A stretch of 64,000 nucleotides of DNA from contig CANNFU010000001.1 of assembly GCA_947503965.1 (NCBI GenBank), positions 186,001 through 250,000 on the forward strand, written 5' to 3'. Numbering within the stretch: position 1 is the stretch's first letter; each line of letters opens with the position of its first letter. Of the stretch, positions 46,901-55,941 are shown in pieces. Source of the DNA: an uncultured Paracoccaceae bacterium. Its GTDB lineage: Bacteria; Pseudomonadota; Alphaproteobacteria; Rhodobacterales; Rhodobacteraceae. Both the position numbers and the translations under genes were made by a program. Below the pieces are notes generated by a model that did no database searches, was not told the origin of the DNA, and saw only the letters and a list, made by a program, of their open reading frames with translations.

Positions 46901-47987
46901 GCGGACGCGCATCGATGGCGGCGCCGTTCTGTTCGACATCAAAACCGCGGATGTGGTCAGGCATTTCAGAAACCCTGACCGCGACGTATTCCACCGCGAC
47001 TTTGGTCAGACCGTCGCGCTTGACGGGGAACTGGTGTTGATTGGTTTGCAGCATCCGTTTCCGGATGAGGAAATGTCACCCGCCGTGGCGGGCGTATTTG
47101 ACCGCATGTCAGGACAGCTTGTTGATGTGATTGCGAACGTGGGTGATGCAAATGACGGCGTCATCGGTAATGCGGTTGTCATGAATGACCGCTATATTGC
47201 AATGACGAAAAGCCATGGTTGGCCAGAAGCGGCCCCCGATGCGGCACCGGAGATTGCGGTGATCTTCGATCGGATGTCTGACGATGCAACCGATCATTGC
47301 AAACGCGCCGACGATGTCGACACATGCTGGCGCGCGGCTGTGGGGCTTGAGTCGACGGATTTGCCTGCCGCGCTGGCGGCCTACGACCGGTCCTGTGCGG
47401 CGGCATATCAGATGGCTGGCTGCTATGCCGCGGGAAAGATATATCTTTTGAACAGATCCTTGCGCGATTACCCCCGCGCCTATGACCGGTTTGATCGCAC
47501 ATGTCGCGAAGGTGACGCGAGCATCGGTCCCTATGCCTGCAAATATCAGGGATGGATGGCTGAACGCGGTATCGGAACCCATAAAGATGTGACGCGGGCG
47601 CATGATCTCTTTTTGCGTGCGTGTTTCCTGCACAACCCACAGCTGACTGATGGCGAGGGATGTCTGTATCTGGGGCAAAGCTACCTGGCGGGGCGCGATA
47701 TTGTGACGGTACCGAATTGGCTTGCCTACCTGTCGTTTGTCCGCGGTTGCCTTGACAGGATCGACGACGCCTGTCTTGCTGCGCAACGCACGGAACCCGC
47801 CATCGTGCAGAGCGGCGATTACGATTGGTATTTTGCGCAATGCGCGTCGTTGCTGCGTGCTGAGAACAGCGCCATTGAGACCTGCGAAGATATCACCGAT
47901 CCATCAAAGCAAGAGACCCTTGGCCACGAAGCGCGGCAAGCCATCAAAGCGTTGACCGTTGCGGTATTCGACGAATTCCAAATTTAA
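43944..47987 (+). CDS. Giant secreted protein: ankyrin repeats, FG-GAP-like propeller and Sel1-like repeats
   Basis: A protein of about 1347 residues. The signal peptide is MMMRSQVLTAALCILASN.. with cleavage after VFA, so it is exported. Residues about 70-720 are ankyrin repeats, with recurring TPLHIAA and ALHVAI units and AGADPN turns. Residues about 722-1115 hold repeats with FG followed by a GD..VIGAP-like turn and a 'YDLATG' or 'FDAATG' strand, resembling FG-GAP propeller blades. Residues 1124-1345 are Cys-rich, Sel1-like (AAYDRSCAAAYQMAGC). The frame runs from 43908; ATGs at 43944-43950 fit the signal peptide. Function unknown; a protein-binding or surface scaffold is likely. Confidence 0.82.
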   Translation: MMMRSQVLTAALCILASNTPVFAQEAPSDRAADDAEASRCWATLSPDSFAGMAEGALVACLIAGIAPEAGMRRGFRPLHWAVLSEPAVLAQVINAAPDINARTVNGQTPLHIAAGVGAAPGIVEMLLAAGAEPNTIDNEDMSPLLQAIVAVDTRAETVNTLIAGGADVNLAIPDQHPALHKVMYTSVDLDVFEALLQAGADVNAPSRWGEPPLILAARTKGSSDLFRLLLAYGADPDLTDPDGRTALHVAIQTERDLGTLRQLIDVTDLTMGDEDGDTALHVAISHPDRISVLQALLSAGADPNLPNRHGHYPIMRAAGLNAGHRGTEMMALFLDAGADPNVGANTSRAPLHAVLDHQREDAGVDLITWLIKATDPDMRDNDANTAMHLAILKRHDLTIVEMILAAGADPNMPNGRGQLPLELALSSGQRDLVPILIDAGARVEDYAGDQPKLRGAVELAQPDLIEALLAKGLDPLERADFGETYLHQTAALYFSMSDIDVIGRIASLFVAAGVPVNATDEYGRTAAHWAVDAGAARAYWDALVAGGVDLRMKDDRGRTPLDLALEVHEDTDWDVFSLLLGEEDLAALHPRHQQILLVAAARGGDAEAVARLLALDVSPDALVQYSNQQMAPLHAALDHPDVASLLLDAGADPDLVGLDLAPALHQAVAAEFADVAMIDLLLSGGADVNRIYRRKSALDLTTDPDLTARLVAAGAKTAFALQHPGSQLARGRIIASEHAYRGRTGGGDLALSDHLMLISEPRFENRADLEPDYPGRGFVVDLETGEIVSVLENPDVTVRRGFGLATALSGGRALISAERSRVKDSVPGIVHQYDLATGALQRTFSDPEGDWPYFGDAVALEGDIVVIGAPGPFHEADLTEAGRGRVFVFDAATGELRLTLALPKLHEDVSLSFGSQVAIDDGRIFVQASNAGTLPKAVDRIYVFDARTGRRLSVLYNPDRDNLSGFGHEMAIDGDQLLASVQWGNLRTRIDGGAVLFDIKTADVVRHFRNPDRDVFHRDFGQTVALDGELVLIGLQHPFPDEEMSPAVAGVFDRMSGQLVDVIANVGDANDGVIGNAVVMNDRYIAMTKSHGWPEAAPDAAPEIAVIFDRMSDDATDHCKRADDVDTCWRAAVGLESTDLPAALAAYDRSCAAAYQMAGCYAAGKIYLLNRSLRDYPRAYDRFDRTCREGDASIGPYACKYQGWMAERGIGTHKDVTRAHDLFLRACFLHNPQLTDGEGCLYLGQSYLAGRDIVTVPNWLAYLSFVRGCLDRIDDACLAAQRTEPAIVQSGDYDWYFAQCASLLRAENSAIETCEDITDPSKQETLGHEARQAIKALTVAVFDEFQI

Positions 47988-48176
47988 GGCTGCACCCGGA
48001 CATGCAGCGCCCGGCGTGGGGCTCACGGGTTTGCGTATTGCCCAGTATCTTGGCCCAATCTGTGCGCAGACCGCCTATCGAGGTCTTTCAATGGCTGGTT
48101 GATTGTCGGTGGCGTGGGGGTGTATCCGCGATAGAAAGCCTCGGACGACACAATTTAACAATCATTGGAGCCCCTG

Positions 48177-48632
48177 ATGCTGGTCATTGGATGGCAGGAA
48201 CGGGTAGATTTACCGCTGCTCGGCCTTACGAACCTGAAGGCAAAGATTGACACCGGTGCACGTACATCGGCCCTGCATGCGACCGACATTGTCGAATTTG
48301 AACGCGACGGCAGCGCATGGGTCCGATTTCACACGCGTTTTGATGATGACGCGCATGATACTGATGTTGAAAGCCCGATCCATGATAGACGTGATATCAC
48401 CAACACCAGTGGGATCCCGGAATCCCGCATCATCATTCGTACGAAGTTCCGTCTGTCGACGCATCTGTGGAGAATCGACCTGTCTTTGACTGAGCGCACA
48501 GAAATGAAATTCCGCATGATCGTGGGGCGCACGGCGCTGCGCGGACACGCGATACTGGTCAATCCGGGAAAGCGCAATTTGACCACGCCGAAATCAGCTG
48601 CGGCAAAAGCGGCCAAAAAGGAAACCCCATGA
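48177..48632 (+). CDS. RimB-like retropepsin-type protease (ATP-dependent zinc protease family)
   Basis: A 151-residue protein of the retropepsin-like family linked to RimK genes. The catalytic-type motif is [13 protein letters not shown]. The frame opens at a TTG at 48165, but the ATG at 48177 has GGAG 6 bases upstream. It overlaps the RimK-like gene by 4 bases. In pseudomonads the equivalent protein acts with RimK on ribosomal protein modification. The C terminus is basic and Ala/Lys rich. Confidence 0.87.
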   Translation: MLVIGWQERVDLPLLGLTNLKAKIDTGARTSALHATDIVEFERDGSAWVRFHTRFDDDAHDTDVESPIHDRRDITNTSGIPESRIIIRTKFRLSTHLWRIDLSLTERTEMKFRMIVGRTALRGHAILVNPGKRNLTTPKSAAAKAAKKETP

Positions 48633-49534
48633 AAATCGCGATGCTCGCCAGAAACGCCAACCTCTATTCGCACAAGCGCATTGTAGAGGCCGCCGAAGAA
48701 CGCGGTCACGAGATTGATGTTATCAATACGCTGCGCTGTTACATGAACATCGCGTCCCGGCGGCCGGAAATCTATTACAATGGCGAAAAGCTGGAAGGCT
48801 ACGATGCGGTTATTCCCCGGATCGGCGCGTCGGTTACTTTCTACGGCATGGCCGTGCTGCGCCAGTTCGAGATGATGGGCGTCTATCCCCTGAATGAAAG
48901 CGTGGCCATCGGGCGGTCGCGCGACAAGCTGCGGTCGATGCAGCTTTTGGCGCGCGACGGTGTCGGTCTGCCGGTGACAACCTTTGCACATGATCCCAAG
49001 CAAACCGAGGAGGTGCTGGCGCTTGCTGGCGGCGCGCCGCTGGTGATCAAGCTGCTGGAGGGGACCCAGGGGCTGGGTGTTGTTCTGGCCGATACGGATC
49101 GTTCAGCAAAATCGGTGATCGAGGCGTTTCGGGCAACCGACACGAATATCCTGATTCAGGAGTTTATCAAAGAGGCCGGGGGTACGGACATTCGGGCTAT
49201 CGTCATCGGGGGCCGGGTCATCGCCGCCATGAAGCGCACCGGCGCTGAAGGTGAGTTTCGGTCCAACCTGCACCGTGGCGGCTCTGCCCAGCTGATCAAA
49301 CTGTCGCCAGAGGAAAGATCAACCGCTGTGCGAGCAGCCAAGGCGATGGGCCTGAATGCCTGCGGTGTAGACATGCTGCGCGCCAATCATGGGGCGGTGG
49401 TGATGGAAGTGAACTCTTCGCCCGGCCTTGAAGGTGTTGAAAAAGCGACCGGTCTTGATGTGGCCGGCAAGATGATTGAGTTCATCGAAAAGAACGCCAA
49501 ACCAGGCAAGACCAAGACGAAGGGCAAGGGCTGA
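48629..49534 (+). CDS. rimK: RimK-family ATP-grasp glutamate ligase
   Basis: A 301-residue ATP-grasp ligase related to RimK, which adds glutamates to the ribosomal protein S6 C terminus and can make poly-glutamate. ATP-grasp elements are visible: [43 protein letters not shown] and [12 protein letters not shown] (metal-binding Glu/Asn). It lies between a retropepsin-like protease and a deacylase, with overlaps at both ends. Confidence 0.93.
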   Translation: MKIAMLARNANLYSHKRIVEAAEERGHEIDVINTLRCYMNIASRRPEIYYNGEKLEGYDAVIPRIGASVTFYGMAVLRQFEMMGVYPLNESVAIGRSRDKLRSMQLLARDGVGLPVTTFAHDPKQTEEVLALAGGAPLVIKLLEGTQGLGVVLADTDRSAKSVIEAFRATDTNILIQEFIKEAGGTDIRAIVIGGRVIAAMKRTGAEGEFRSNLHRGGSAQLIKLSPEERSTAVRAAKAMGLNACGVDMLRANHGAVVMEVNSSPGLEGVEKATGLDVAGKMIEFIEKNAKPGKTKTKGKG

Positions 49535-50577
49535 TGCTGAAACGTCCGGGTTTTGACATTGGCGGGGAATTGATCCTGCCCGGCACCCGACGCACGGTCG
49601 ACCTTCCCGTCAGTTCGCTGTCTGATCATACCCCGGTCAACATGTCTGCCCATGTGATCCAGGGAAAGACGGACGGGCCGGTGTTCTTTGTCAGTGCGGG
49701 CGTTCACGGCGACGAGGTGATCGGCATAGAAATCGTGCGCCGCCTGCTGAAATCCCCGGCGTTGCGGGGCCTGAAGGGGACGCTGATCGTGGTGCCGATC
49801 GTGAATTCGTTCGGGTTCATCAACAGGTCGCGATACCTGCCCGACCGGCGCGATCTGAACAGGTCGTTTCCCGGCAATGAGGGTGGGTCGCTTGCCGCGC
49901 GCCTTGCCCATCTGTTTTTGAAGGAAATCGTGTCACGTTCCGATGTCGGCATCGATCTACACTCGGCCGCGATCCATCGGATCAATTATCCGCAGGTCCG
50001 TGTATCGCCCGATGACCCGGCGGCCCGGAAAATGGCGGATGTCTTTGGCGCACCGATCATCATGGAGTCCCCTGTACGACAGGGTTCTTTGCGAAGATCG
50101 GCAAAAGATTTGGGAAAGACCGTCCTGCTTTATGAGGCCGGCGAAGGTCTGCGGTTTGATGAAGTTTCGGTGCGCGCGGGACAGGCCGGCATTCTCAGGG
50201 TAATGAAATCAATTGGTATGATATCGGGGCGCGGCATTGCCCCGGCTAAGGCGCTGCCGCAGTTTTGCCCGTCGAGCAAGTGGCTGCGCGCACCAATGGG
50301 CGGGTTGTTCCGCAGCCTGAAGGCTGGCGGCGATCCGGTCCGCAAGAATGAAATCCTCGGGGTGGTCTCCGATCCGTTTGGCGAAGACGAGACCGAAATC
50401 ACAGCGCCGTTCGATGGCATTATCGTGGGCCGGGCCGTGTTGCCCGTGGTCAATGAAGGCGACGCGGTATTCCATCTGGCGCGGGTTCACTCGGTCAGGA
50501 AGGCCGAGAACGCGATGGACGATCATTCGTCACAACTTGCCGATGACCCGATGTTCGACGAGGACGAAATTATCTGA
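49534..50577 (+). CDS. Succinylglutamate desuccinylase/aspartoacylase (M14-type) family protein
   Basis: A 347-residue zinc deacylase or carboxypeptidase. The metal and catalytic elements are seen: SAGVHGDEVIG (His, Glu), RDLNRSFPG and IDLHSAA (His). The C-terminal part (about 230-347) includes a lipoyl-like beta segment with KNEILGVVSDPFG and APFDGIIVGRA. Its start overlaps the rimK stop. It may trim the amino acids that RimK adds. Confidence 0.9.
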   Translation: MLKRPGFDIGGELILPGTRRTVDLPVSSLSDHTPVNMSAHVIQGKTDGPVFFVSAGVHGDEVIGIEIVRRLLKSPALRGLKGTLIVVPIVNSFGFINRSRYLPDRRDLNRSFPGNEGGSLAARLAHLFLKEIVSRSDVGIDLHSAAIHRINYPQVRVSPDDPAARKMADVFGAPIIMESPVRQGSLRRSAKDLGKTVLLYEAGEGLRFDEVSVRAGQAGILRVMKSIGMISGRGIAPAKALPQFCPSSKWLRAPMGGLFRSLKAGGDPVRKNEILGVVSDPFGEDETEITAPFDGIIVGRAVLPVVNEGDAVFHLARVHSVRKAENAMDDHSSQLADDPMFDEDEII

Positions 50578-50675
50578 TCCGGCTTTCAAGGGGGAAAAAC
50601 GGTCTGATTTCAACCTTGTTCTGTTTCATCGGTTGTGCATGCTAGGTGCAAAAGAAAAAGACCCAGGGGGACATT

Positions 50676-51497
50676 TTGGCTGATCTGCTGACGCTGGAAA
50701 ACGCGACCAATCTGATTATGCTCTGCTTTTTGCAGGCGGTATTGGGTTTCGATAACCTTTTATACATCTCGATCGAGAGCCAGCGCGCGCCTGTGGCACA
50801 GCAAAAGGCGGTGCGCACATGGGGGATCATCATTGCGGTCGCGTTGCGCGTTTTGCTGCTGTTCACGATGGTCCGCCTGATCGATGCGCTGGCCGAGCCG
50901 TTTTATATTTTCGACTGGGTCGGCGTCATTGAAGGTGGCGTGAACTTTGCCACGGTCATCTTTGTCTTTGGCGGTATTTTCATCATGTATACGGCTGTGA
51001 AGGAAATCGGCCACATGCTGTCGATTGAGCATCTGGATCATGATGTGGAAGGCAAATCGGGCAAATCAGCGACCCAGGTGGTGCTGCTGATCGTGCTGAT
51101 GAACCTGATCTTTTCGTTCGATTCTGTGTTGTCGGCCATTGCCATCACCGATGTCTTCCCGATCCTCGCCTTTGCGATCATCCTGTCGGGGCTGGCAATG
51201 CTGCTGCTGGCTGATGGCGTGACCCGGTTTCTTGAGAAAAACCGGATGTATGAGGTGCTGGGCCTGTTTATCCTGCTGATCGTGGGTGTCGTTCTGCTGG
51301 GCGAGGCGGGGCCTGCCGCAGCCCACGCGATGCATGATGACAGCCTGCAGATTAAGATTTTCGGCTATGATCTGATACCGATGTCGAAGACGACGTTCTA
51401 TTTCTCGGTCGTCGTATTGGTCATTGTCGAGGTGATCCAGTCCGGCTATCGCAAAAAGCTGGATGCAGAGCGGGCAGCGTTGCAGAAACACTCGTAA
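50676..51497 (+). CDS. terC: TerC-family integral membrane protein
   Basis: A 273-residue membrane protein with about eight hydrophobic segments. TerC motifs are ENATNLIMLCFLQAVLGFDNLLYI and the second NLIFSFDSVLSAIAI, whose Asp residues fit the metal-ion exchange role proposed for TerC. A GTG frame starts at 50646, but the TTG at 50676 has AGGGGG 5 bases upstream and begins at the normal TerC position. It leads the stress operon. Confidence 0.92.
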   Translation: MADLLTLENATNLIMLCFLQAVLGFDNLLYISIESQRAPVAQQKAVRTWGIIIAVALRVLLLFTMVRLIDALAEPFYIFDWVGVIEGGVNFATVIFVFGGIFIMYTAVKEIGHMLSIEHLDHDVEGKSGKSATQVVLLIVLMNLIFSFDSVLSAIAITDVFPILAFAIILSGLAMLLLADGVTRFLEKNRMYEVLGLFILLIVGVVLLGEAGPAAAHAMHDDSLQIKIFGYDLIPMSKTTFYFSVVVLVIVEVIQSGYRKKLDAERAALQKHS

Positions 51498-51504
51498 AAT
51501 CAGA

Positions 51505-51531
51505 CGCCCATCCCTATCTGAGGGATGGGCG
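51505..51531 (+). other. Intercistronic hairpin between terC and the small membrane gene
   Basis: A perfect 11-bp stem with loop ATCTG lies 7 bases after the terC stop. No T tract follows, so it is more likely an mRNA stabiliser or processing site than a terminator. Confidence 0.6.
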
Positions 51532-51553
51532 AAATCCTGCGGAGTGACTGAAA

Positions 51554-51757
51554 ATGGTGCGTTTGATCCTGGTTGTGGCCTTTATTGCGGTGCTGGCGAT
51601 TGCATTCACGGCAGTGCTGGGGACAATGCAAGCGGTCGGACGGGGTGCCACAGCGAAGGACGAAGATACGATGCCTCAGACATTTAAACGGATCGCGTAT
51701 TTTGCGCTTGTCCTGCTTTTGCTGGGTCTGTCGCTGGGCTGGCTGGGGGCCGCCTGA
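51554..51757 (+). CDS. Small two-helix membrane protein
   Basis: A 67-residue protein with one hydrophobic helix at each end joined by a charged loop (GATAKDEDTMPQTFKR). It starts with an ATG and ends one base into the XpaC start. No family is recognised, and it is likely part of the same operon. Confidence 0.7.
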   Translation: MVRLILVVAFIAVLAIAFTAVLGTMQAVGRGATAKDEDTMPQTFKRIAYFALVLLLLGLSLGWLGAA

Positions 51758-52653
51758 TGGCAAAACGCTTTGGTGGAAAATACAGCCCTGATGGGCGCGC
51801 CCAAGCTGTGCGCGAAGAGGTGATCGACCAACGTCAGATCATGCGCGCCGGCTCCCCTGCCCGGCTGCTGTATCTGCCGGCGATTGCGCTTGTCTTTACC
51901 TCACTGAATGATGGGCCCGTCACATTGGTCGCTGCCCTGATCGGTGGTGGCGTGCTGACACTGGCCGCTTGGATGTTGCAGGAAGGGTTAAAGGCCGAGG
52001 CGGAATTTAACGCCCGCAAGGTGGCCCGACGTCCAGCCGTGCCGCGCAAGATGCTGGCCTCTGCCCTTACGGGGATCGGGGCCGCGATTGCGGCCTATAC
52101 CGGGGATAGCGGGATTGTCGGATCGGCGCTTTATGGCGTGGCCGCCCTTGGCCTGCATGTCGCGGCCTTTGGCGTTGATCCCATGACGGATAAGCGCATG
52201 GAGGGGATCGATACGTTTCAGCAGGATCGTGTCGCCCGTGTGGTGGATGAGGCCGAGGCGCATCTGGATGTCATGAAATCGCAGATCATGGCCCTGTCCG
52301 AGCGTCGTTTGACCGAACGCGTGCAGGATTTTCAGGTGATCGCCCGCCGCATGATCCGAACGGTCGAAGAAGACCCGCGTGATCTGACAGGCGCGCGGAA
52401 GTTTCTGGGCGTCTATCTGATGGGTGCGCGCGATGCGACGGTGAAGTTTGTGGACCTTTACAGCCGCAATAAGGATGCCGATGCGCGTGCGAGCTATGAG
52501 GCGCTGCTGGATGATCTTGAGCAGAATTTTGCCGCACGGACCGAAAAAATGATGCTCGATGACCGCTCTGACATGGATATTGAAATTAATGTGCTGCGCG
52601 ACAGGTTGCAGCGGGAGGGCGTAAGCCTGAAAACGAAAGGGAACGATCAATGA
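51757..52653 (+). CDS. XpaC-like (5-bromo-4-chloroindolyl phosphate hydrolysis) family protein
   Basis: A 298-residue protein with two to four N-terminal hydrophobic segments (about 30-130) and a helical cytosolic C terminus, as in XpaC-family proteins that sit next to TelA genes. The C-terminal region is charged and could coil. It overlaps the telA start by 4 bases. The enzymatic name of the family is historical; the role is unknown. Confidence 0.85.
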   Translation: MAKRFGGKYSPDGRAQAVREEVIDQRQIMRAGSPARLLYLPAIALVFTSLNDGPVTLVAALIGGGVLTLAAWMLQEGLKAEAEFNARKVARRPAVPRKMLASALTGIGAAIAAYTGDSGIVGSALYGVAALGLHVAAFGVDPMTDKRMEGIDTFQQDRVARVVDEAEAHLDVMKSQIMALSERRLTERVQDFQVIARRMIRTVEEDPRDLTGARKFLGVYLMGARDATVKFVDLYSRNKDADARASYEALLDDLEQNFAARTEKMMLDDRSDMDIEINVLRDRLQREGVSLKTKGNDQ

Positions 52654-53843
52654 CCGAGACCATCCGCGAAAAGGCCCAGGCAGCCCTTGCCGAAGTTGAA
52701 AAAGTAACCGCCGTTGTGTTGCCAGAGCCAAAAGGGGAACTGGTCACGCTTGAAGCCGCTGATCCCGCCACGACCGATGAGATCAACAAGCGGATCGCCG
52801 AGATTGATATTACGCAGACCAATTCCATCGTCTCTTTCGGATCGGCTGCGCAAGCCGAATTGCAGCAGATATCGCAATCCATGCTGGCCGGTGTGCGCAA
52901 CAAGGATGTGGGCCCTGCGGGCGACAGCCTGCGCGGCATTGTCACGACCATTCGCGGGTTTTCGGTATCGGAACTGGACGTCCGGCGCGAACGCAGCTGG
53001 TGGGAAAAACTGCTGGGCCGTGCCGCCCCGATGGCGAAATTTGCCGCAAAGTTCGAAGAGGTGCAGGGCCAGATTGACAAGATCACCGATGATCTTCTCA
53101 AGCACGAGCATGTGCTGTTGAAGGATATCGAAAGCCTTGATGTCCTGTATGACAAGACCCTGCAATTCTACGATGAACTGGGGCTTTATATCGCAGCAGG
53201 CGAGGCGAAGATCGCTGATCTGGACGCTACAACTATCCCCGAGAAAGAGGCCGAGGTGCAGGCCGCAGCCGAGGATCAAGCGGTGATGAAAGCGCAGGAA
53301 TTGCGCGATTTACGCGCCGCCCGCGATGACCTGGAACGCCGCGTGCATGATCTGAAACTGACCCGGCAGGTGACGATGCAGTCGCTCCCCTCGATCCGGT
53401 TGGTGCAGGAGAATGACAAGTCGCTCGTGACGAAGATCAATTCGACGCTGGTCAACACCGTGCCCCTGTGGGAAACGCAGTTGGCGCAGGCGGTGACCAT
53501 TCAACGGTCGGCCGAAGCCGCAGAAGCGGTGCGCGATGCCAATGATCTGACCAATGAACTGCTGAAAGCCAATGCAGAGAACCTGCGTCAGGCCAACAGC
53601 ACCATTCGCAAGGAAATGGAGCGCGGTGTCTTTGATATCGAGGCCGTGAAAGAGGCAAACGCCAATCTGATCGCAACCATAAATGAAAGCCTTGAGATCG
53701 CGGATGAGGGCAAGCGCAAGCGTGCCGAGGCCGAAGTGGAACTGCAGAAGATGGAGCAGGAGTTAAAAGACACGCTTGCCGCCGCGAAGGCCCGCAAAAC
53801 GGGCACTGGCGACACGATCGGGACAGCAGCAGGCGCTGAATAA
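52650..53843 (+). CDS. telA: Toxic anion resistance protein TelA family
   Basis: A 397-residue soluble, largely helical protein (about 100-360 probably coiled coil), the TelA/KlaA family of tellurite and stress resistance. Typical stretches include LLKHEHVLLKDIESLDVLYDKTL and the LPSIRLVQENDKSLVTKINSTL segment. It overlaps xpaC and is followed after 3 bases by the DUF2927 gene. Confidence 0.92.
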   Translation: MTETIREKAQAALAEVEKVTAVVLPEPKGELVTLEAADPATTDEINKRIAEIDITQTNSIVSFGSAAQAELQQISQSMLAGVRNKDVGPAGDSLRGIVTTIRGFSVSELDVRRERSWWEKLLGRAAPMAKFAAKFEEVQGQIDKITDDLLKHEHVLLKDIESLDVLYDKTLQFYDELGLYIAAGEAKIADLDATTIPEKEAEVQAAAEDQAVMKAQELRDLRAARDDLERRVHDLKLTRQVTMQSLPSIRLVQENDKSLVTKINSTLVNTVPLWETQLAQAVTIQRSAEAAEAVRDANDLTNELLKANAENLRQANSTIRKEMERGVFDIEAVKEANANLIATINESLEIADEGKRKRAEAEVELQKMEQELKDTLAAAKARKTGTGDTIGTAAGAE

Positions 53844-53846
53844 GAT

Positions 53847-54806
53847 ATGAAGATGGGGGGTATTCTGCGGCGCGGTCTGGGTCTTGTCCTTGTGACGGGA
53901 CTGATGGGCTGCGACCTGCTAATGCCCCCGGTTGAGGTGCCGCCACCGCCGGTTACGGAACCTGAACTGCCCCCTGAACCGGACGTCGTCCCCCCCAGTC
54001 AGGCAAGCCGTGATCTGGCGCGTTATTACACCCGGTTGCAGAATGACCTGCTGACCCAAGGCTTGCTGCGCGGCGATGGCGGCGGGCCGGACACGCCCTT
54101 TACCGATACGATTCTGGCGCGGAATTTCGTGCGCATCGCATTGTTCAACGAATATCGCGATGACAGCGATTTCACCCGGCCCCAGGCAACCGTATCCAAA
54201 CTGCGCCGCTGGACCCAGCCGATCCGCATGTCGGTTGAATTTGGCCAGACCGTGCCGTTGGACCAGCGCGCACAGGATATCGCCAGTGTCAGCGCCTATG
54301 CCGCGCGGCTGTCACGGGCGACCAATGTGCCGATCACGCTGACGGATGAAGACCCAAATTTCCGCGTGCTTTTTCTGGGCGAGGATGACCGCCGCGCTTA
54401 TGGCGACCGTTTGCGCGAGTTGATCCCGACGATTTCTGACGCGACGGTGCGTGCCTTTGTGAACCTGCCCCGCGATCAGCTTTGCGTCGTGATCGGGACA
54501 TTTGCGCCGGGCCGGTCCAGCTATACCAAGGCGATTGCAATGGTCCGGGCAGAGCATCCGAACCTGATGCGGTCGGCCTGCATTCACGAAGAACTGGCGC
54601 AAGGGATGGGGCTGGCCAATGACAGCCCCGACGCCCGCCCGTCAATCTTTAACGATGACGAGGAATTCGCGCTGCTGACACGGCACGATGAGCTGTTGTT
54701 GAAGATGCTGTATGATCCGCGTCTGGAAACGGGCATGGACCCTGCGACAGCCGCCCCGATTGCGCGGGTGATTGCGCGTGACTATCTGACGGCAGGTGCC
54801 AGTTGA
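53847..54806 (+). CDS. DUF2927 lipoprotein (possible metalloprotease fold)
   Basis: A 319-residue exported lipoprotein; the lipobox LMGC is at residues 19-22 and a Pro-rich spacer follows. The core has IHEELAQGMGLAND, an HE-containing segment seen in DUF2927 proteins and reminiscent of a metallopeptidase helix, though the HExxH pattern is not complete. It sits between telA and the SPFH gene. Confidence 0.85.
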   Translation: MKMGGILRRGLGLVLVTGLMGCDLLMPPVEVPPPPVTEPELPPEPDVVPPSQASRDLARYYTRLQNDLLTQGLLRGDGGGPDTPFTDTILARNFVRIALFNEYRDDSDFTRPQATVSKLRRWTQPIRMSVEFGQTVPLDQRAQDIASVSAYAARLSRATNVPITLTDEDPNFRVLFLGEDDRRAYGDRLRELIPTISDATVRAFVNLPRDQLCVVIGTFAPGRSSYTKAIAMVRAEHPNLMRSACIHEELAQGMGLANDSPDARPSIFNDDEEFALLTRHDELLLKMLYDPRLETGMDPATAAPIARVIARDYLTAGAS

Positions 54807-54828
54807 TGAGATTTAGGATGGAGGCCAC

Positions 54829-55941
54829 ATGATGGGCATTTTCGATTTTCTGACGGGCGAGTTTATCGACGTTATCCACTGGACCGATAACACCCGCGAC
54901 ACCATGGTCTGGCGGTTCGAACGTGAGGGTCACGAGATCAAATACGGGGCCAAGCTGACCGTGCGCGAAGGTCAGGCAGCGGTGTTTGTGCATGAAGGCC
55001 AGTTGGCCGATGTGTTCAGCCCCGGCCTTTACATGCTTGAGACCAACAACATGCCGATCATGACCACCCTGCAGCACTGGGATCATGGTTTCAAAAGCCC
55101 TTTCAAATCCGAGATCTATTTCGTCAACACGACCCGGTTCGGCAATCTGAAATGGGGTACCAAGAACCCGATCATGTTGCGTGATCCCGAATTCGGACCC
55201 ACACGGTTGCGGGCCTTTGGCACCTATACGGTCAAGGTCGCCGACCCGGCGGTTTTCCTGCGCGAGATCGTGGGGACGGATGGGGAGTTCACCCGCGATG
55301 AGATCAGCTATCAGATCCGCAATATCATCGTGCAGGAGTTTTCGCGTGCGATTGCAAAGTCCGGCATCCCGGTGCTGGATATGGCGGCTGCCACACAGGA
55401 GGTGGGCAAGCTGATCGCGGAAGCGATTGACCCAACGCTGAAGCAATACGGACTGAGCCTGCCTGAACTCTATATCGAGAACATCAGCCTGCCGCCTGCC
55501 GTGGAAAAGGCACTGGACGCGCGGACCTCGCGCGGCATGGCGGGCAATCTGGATGAGCATATGAAGTGGAAAGCCGCCGAGGCGATGACCATCGAAGGCT
55601 CTGCCGCAGGCAACGCGATGGGGATGGGGATGGGCGCCGGCCTGGGCATGCAGATGGGCAATATGACCATGGGGGCTGGTCCGTGGGGCGGCGCGACTGC
55701 GCCCGCCGCAGCCGCGCCGCCTCCACCCCCGCCGGTGGAACATGTCTGGCATATTGCGGATGCTGGTGATGTCACTGGCCCCTTTTCCAAGGCGGCGCTT
55801 GGCCGGATGGTCACCGACGGCAAGCTGACCCGCGACAGCATGGTCTGGACGCAAGGTCAGGATGGCTGGATGAAGGCCGAGGATGTTGTGGAACTGGCGC
55901 AGCTGTTCACGGTGATGCCGCCACCGCCGCCTGCCGCGTAA
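54829..55941 (+). CDS. SPFH-domain protein with C-terminal GYF-2/DUF4339-like domain
   Basis: A 370-residue cytosolic protein. The first 260 residues form an SPFH/virion-core-like domain (IFDFLTGEFIDVIHWTDN, LAVFVHEGQLAD-type strand, LPPAVEKALDARTS). Residues about 295-310 are a Pro/Ala linker, then a GYF-2-like domain (VWHIADAGDVTGPFSKAALG). It resembles Bacillus YdjI, which works with zinc-ribbon protein YdjG. GGAGG lies upstream. Confidence 0.88.
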   Translation: MMGIFDFLTGEFIDVIHWTDNTRDTMVWRFEREGHEIKYGAKLTVREGQAAVFVHEGQLADVFSPGLYMLETNNMPIMTTLQHWDHGFKSPFKSEIYFVNTTRFGNLKWGTKNPIMLRDPEFGPTRLRAFGTYTVKVADPAVFLREIVGTDGEFTRDEISYQIRNIIVQEFSRAIAKSGIPVLDMAAATQEVGKLIAEAIDPTLKQYGLSLPELYIENISLPPAVEKALDARTSRGMAGNLDEHMKWKAAEAMTIEGSAAGNAMGMGMGAGLGMQMGNMTMGAGPWGGATAPAAAAPPPPPPVEHVWHIADAGDVTGPFSKAALGRMVTDGKLTRDSMVWTQGQDGWMKAEDVVELAQLFTVMPPPPPAA

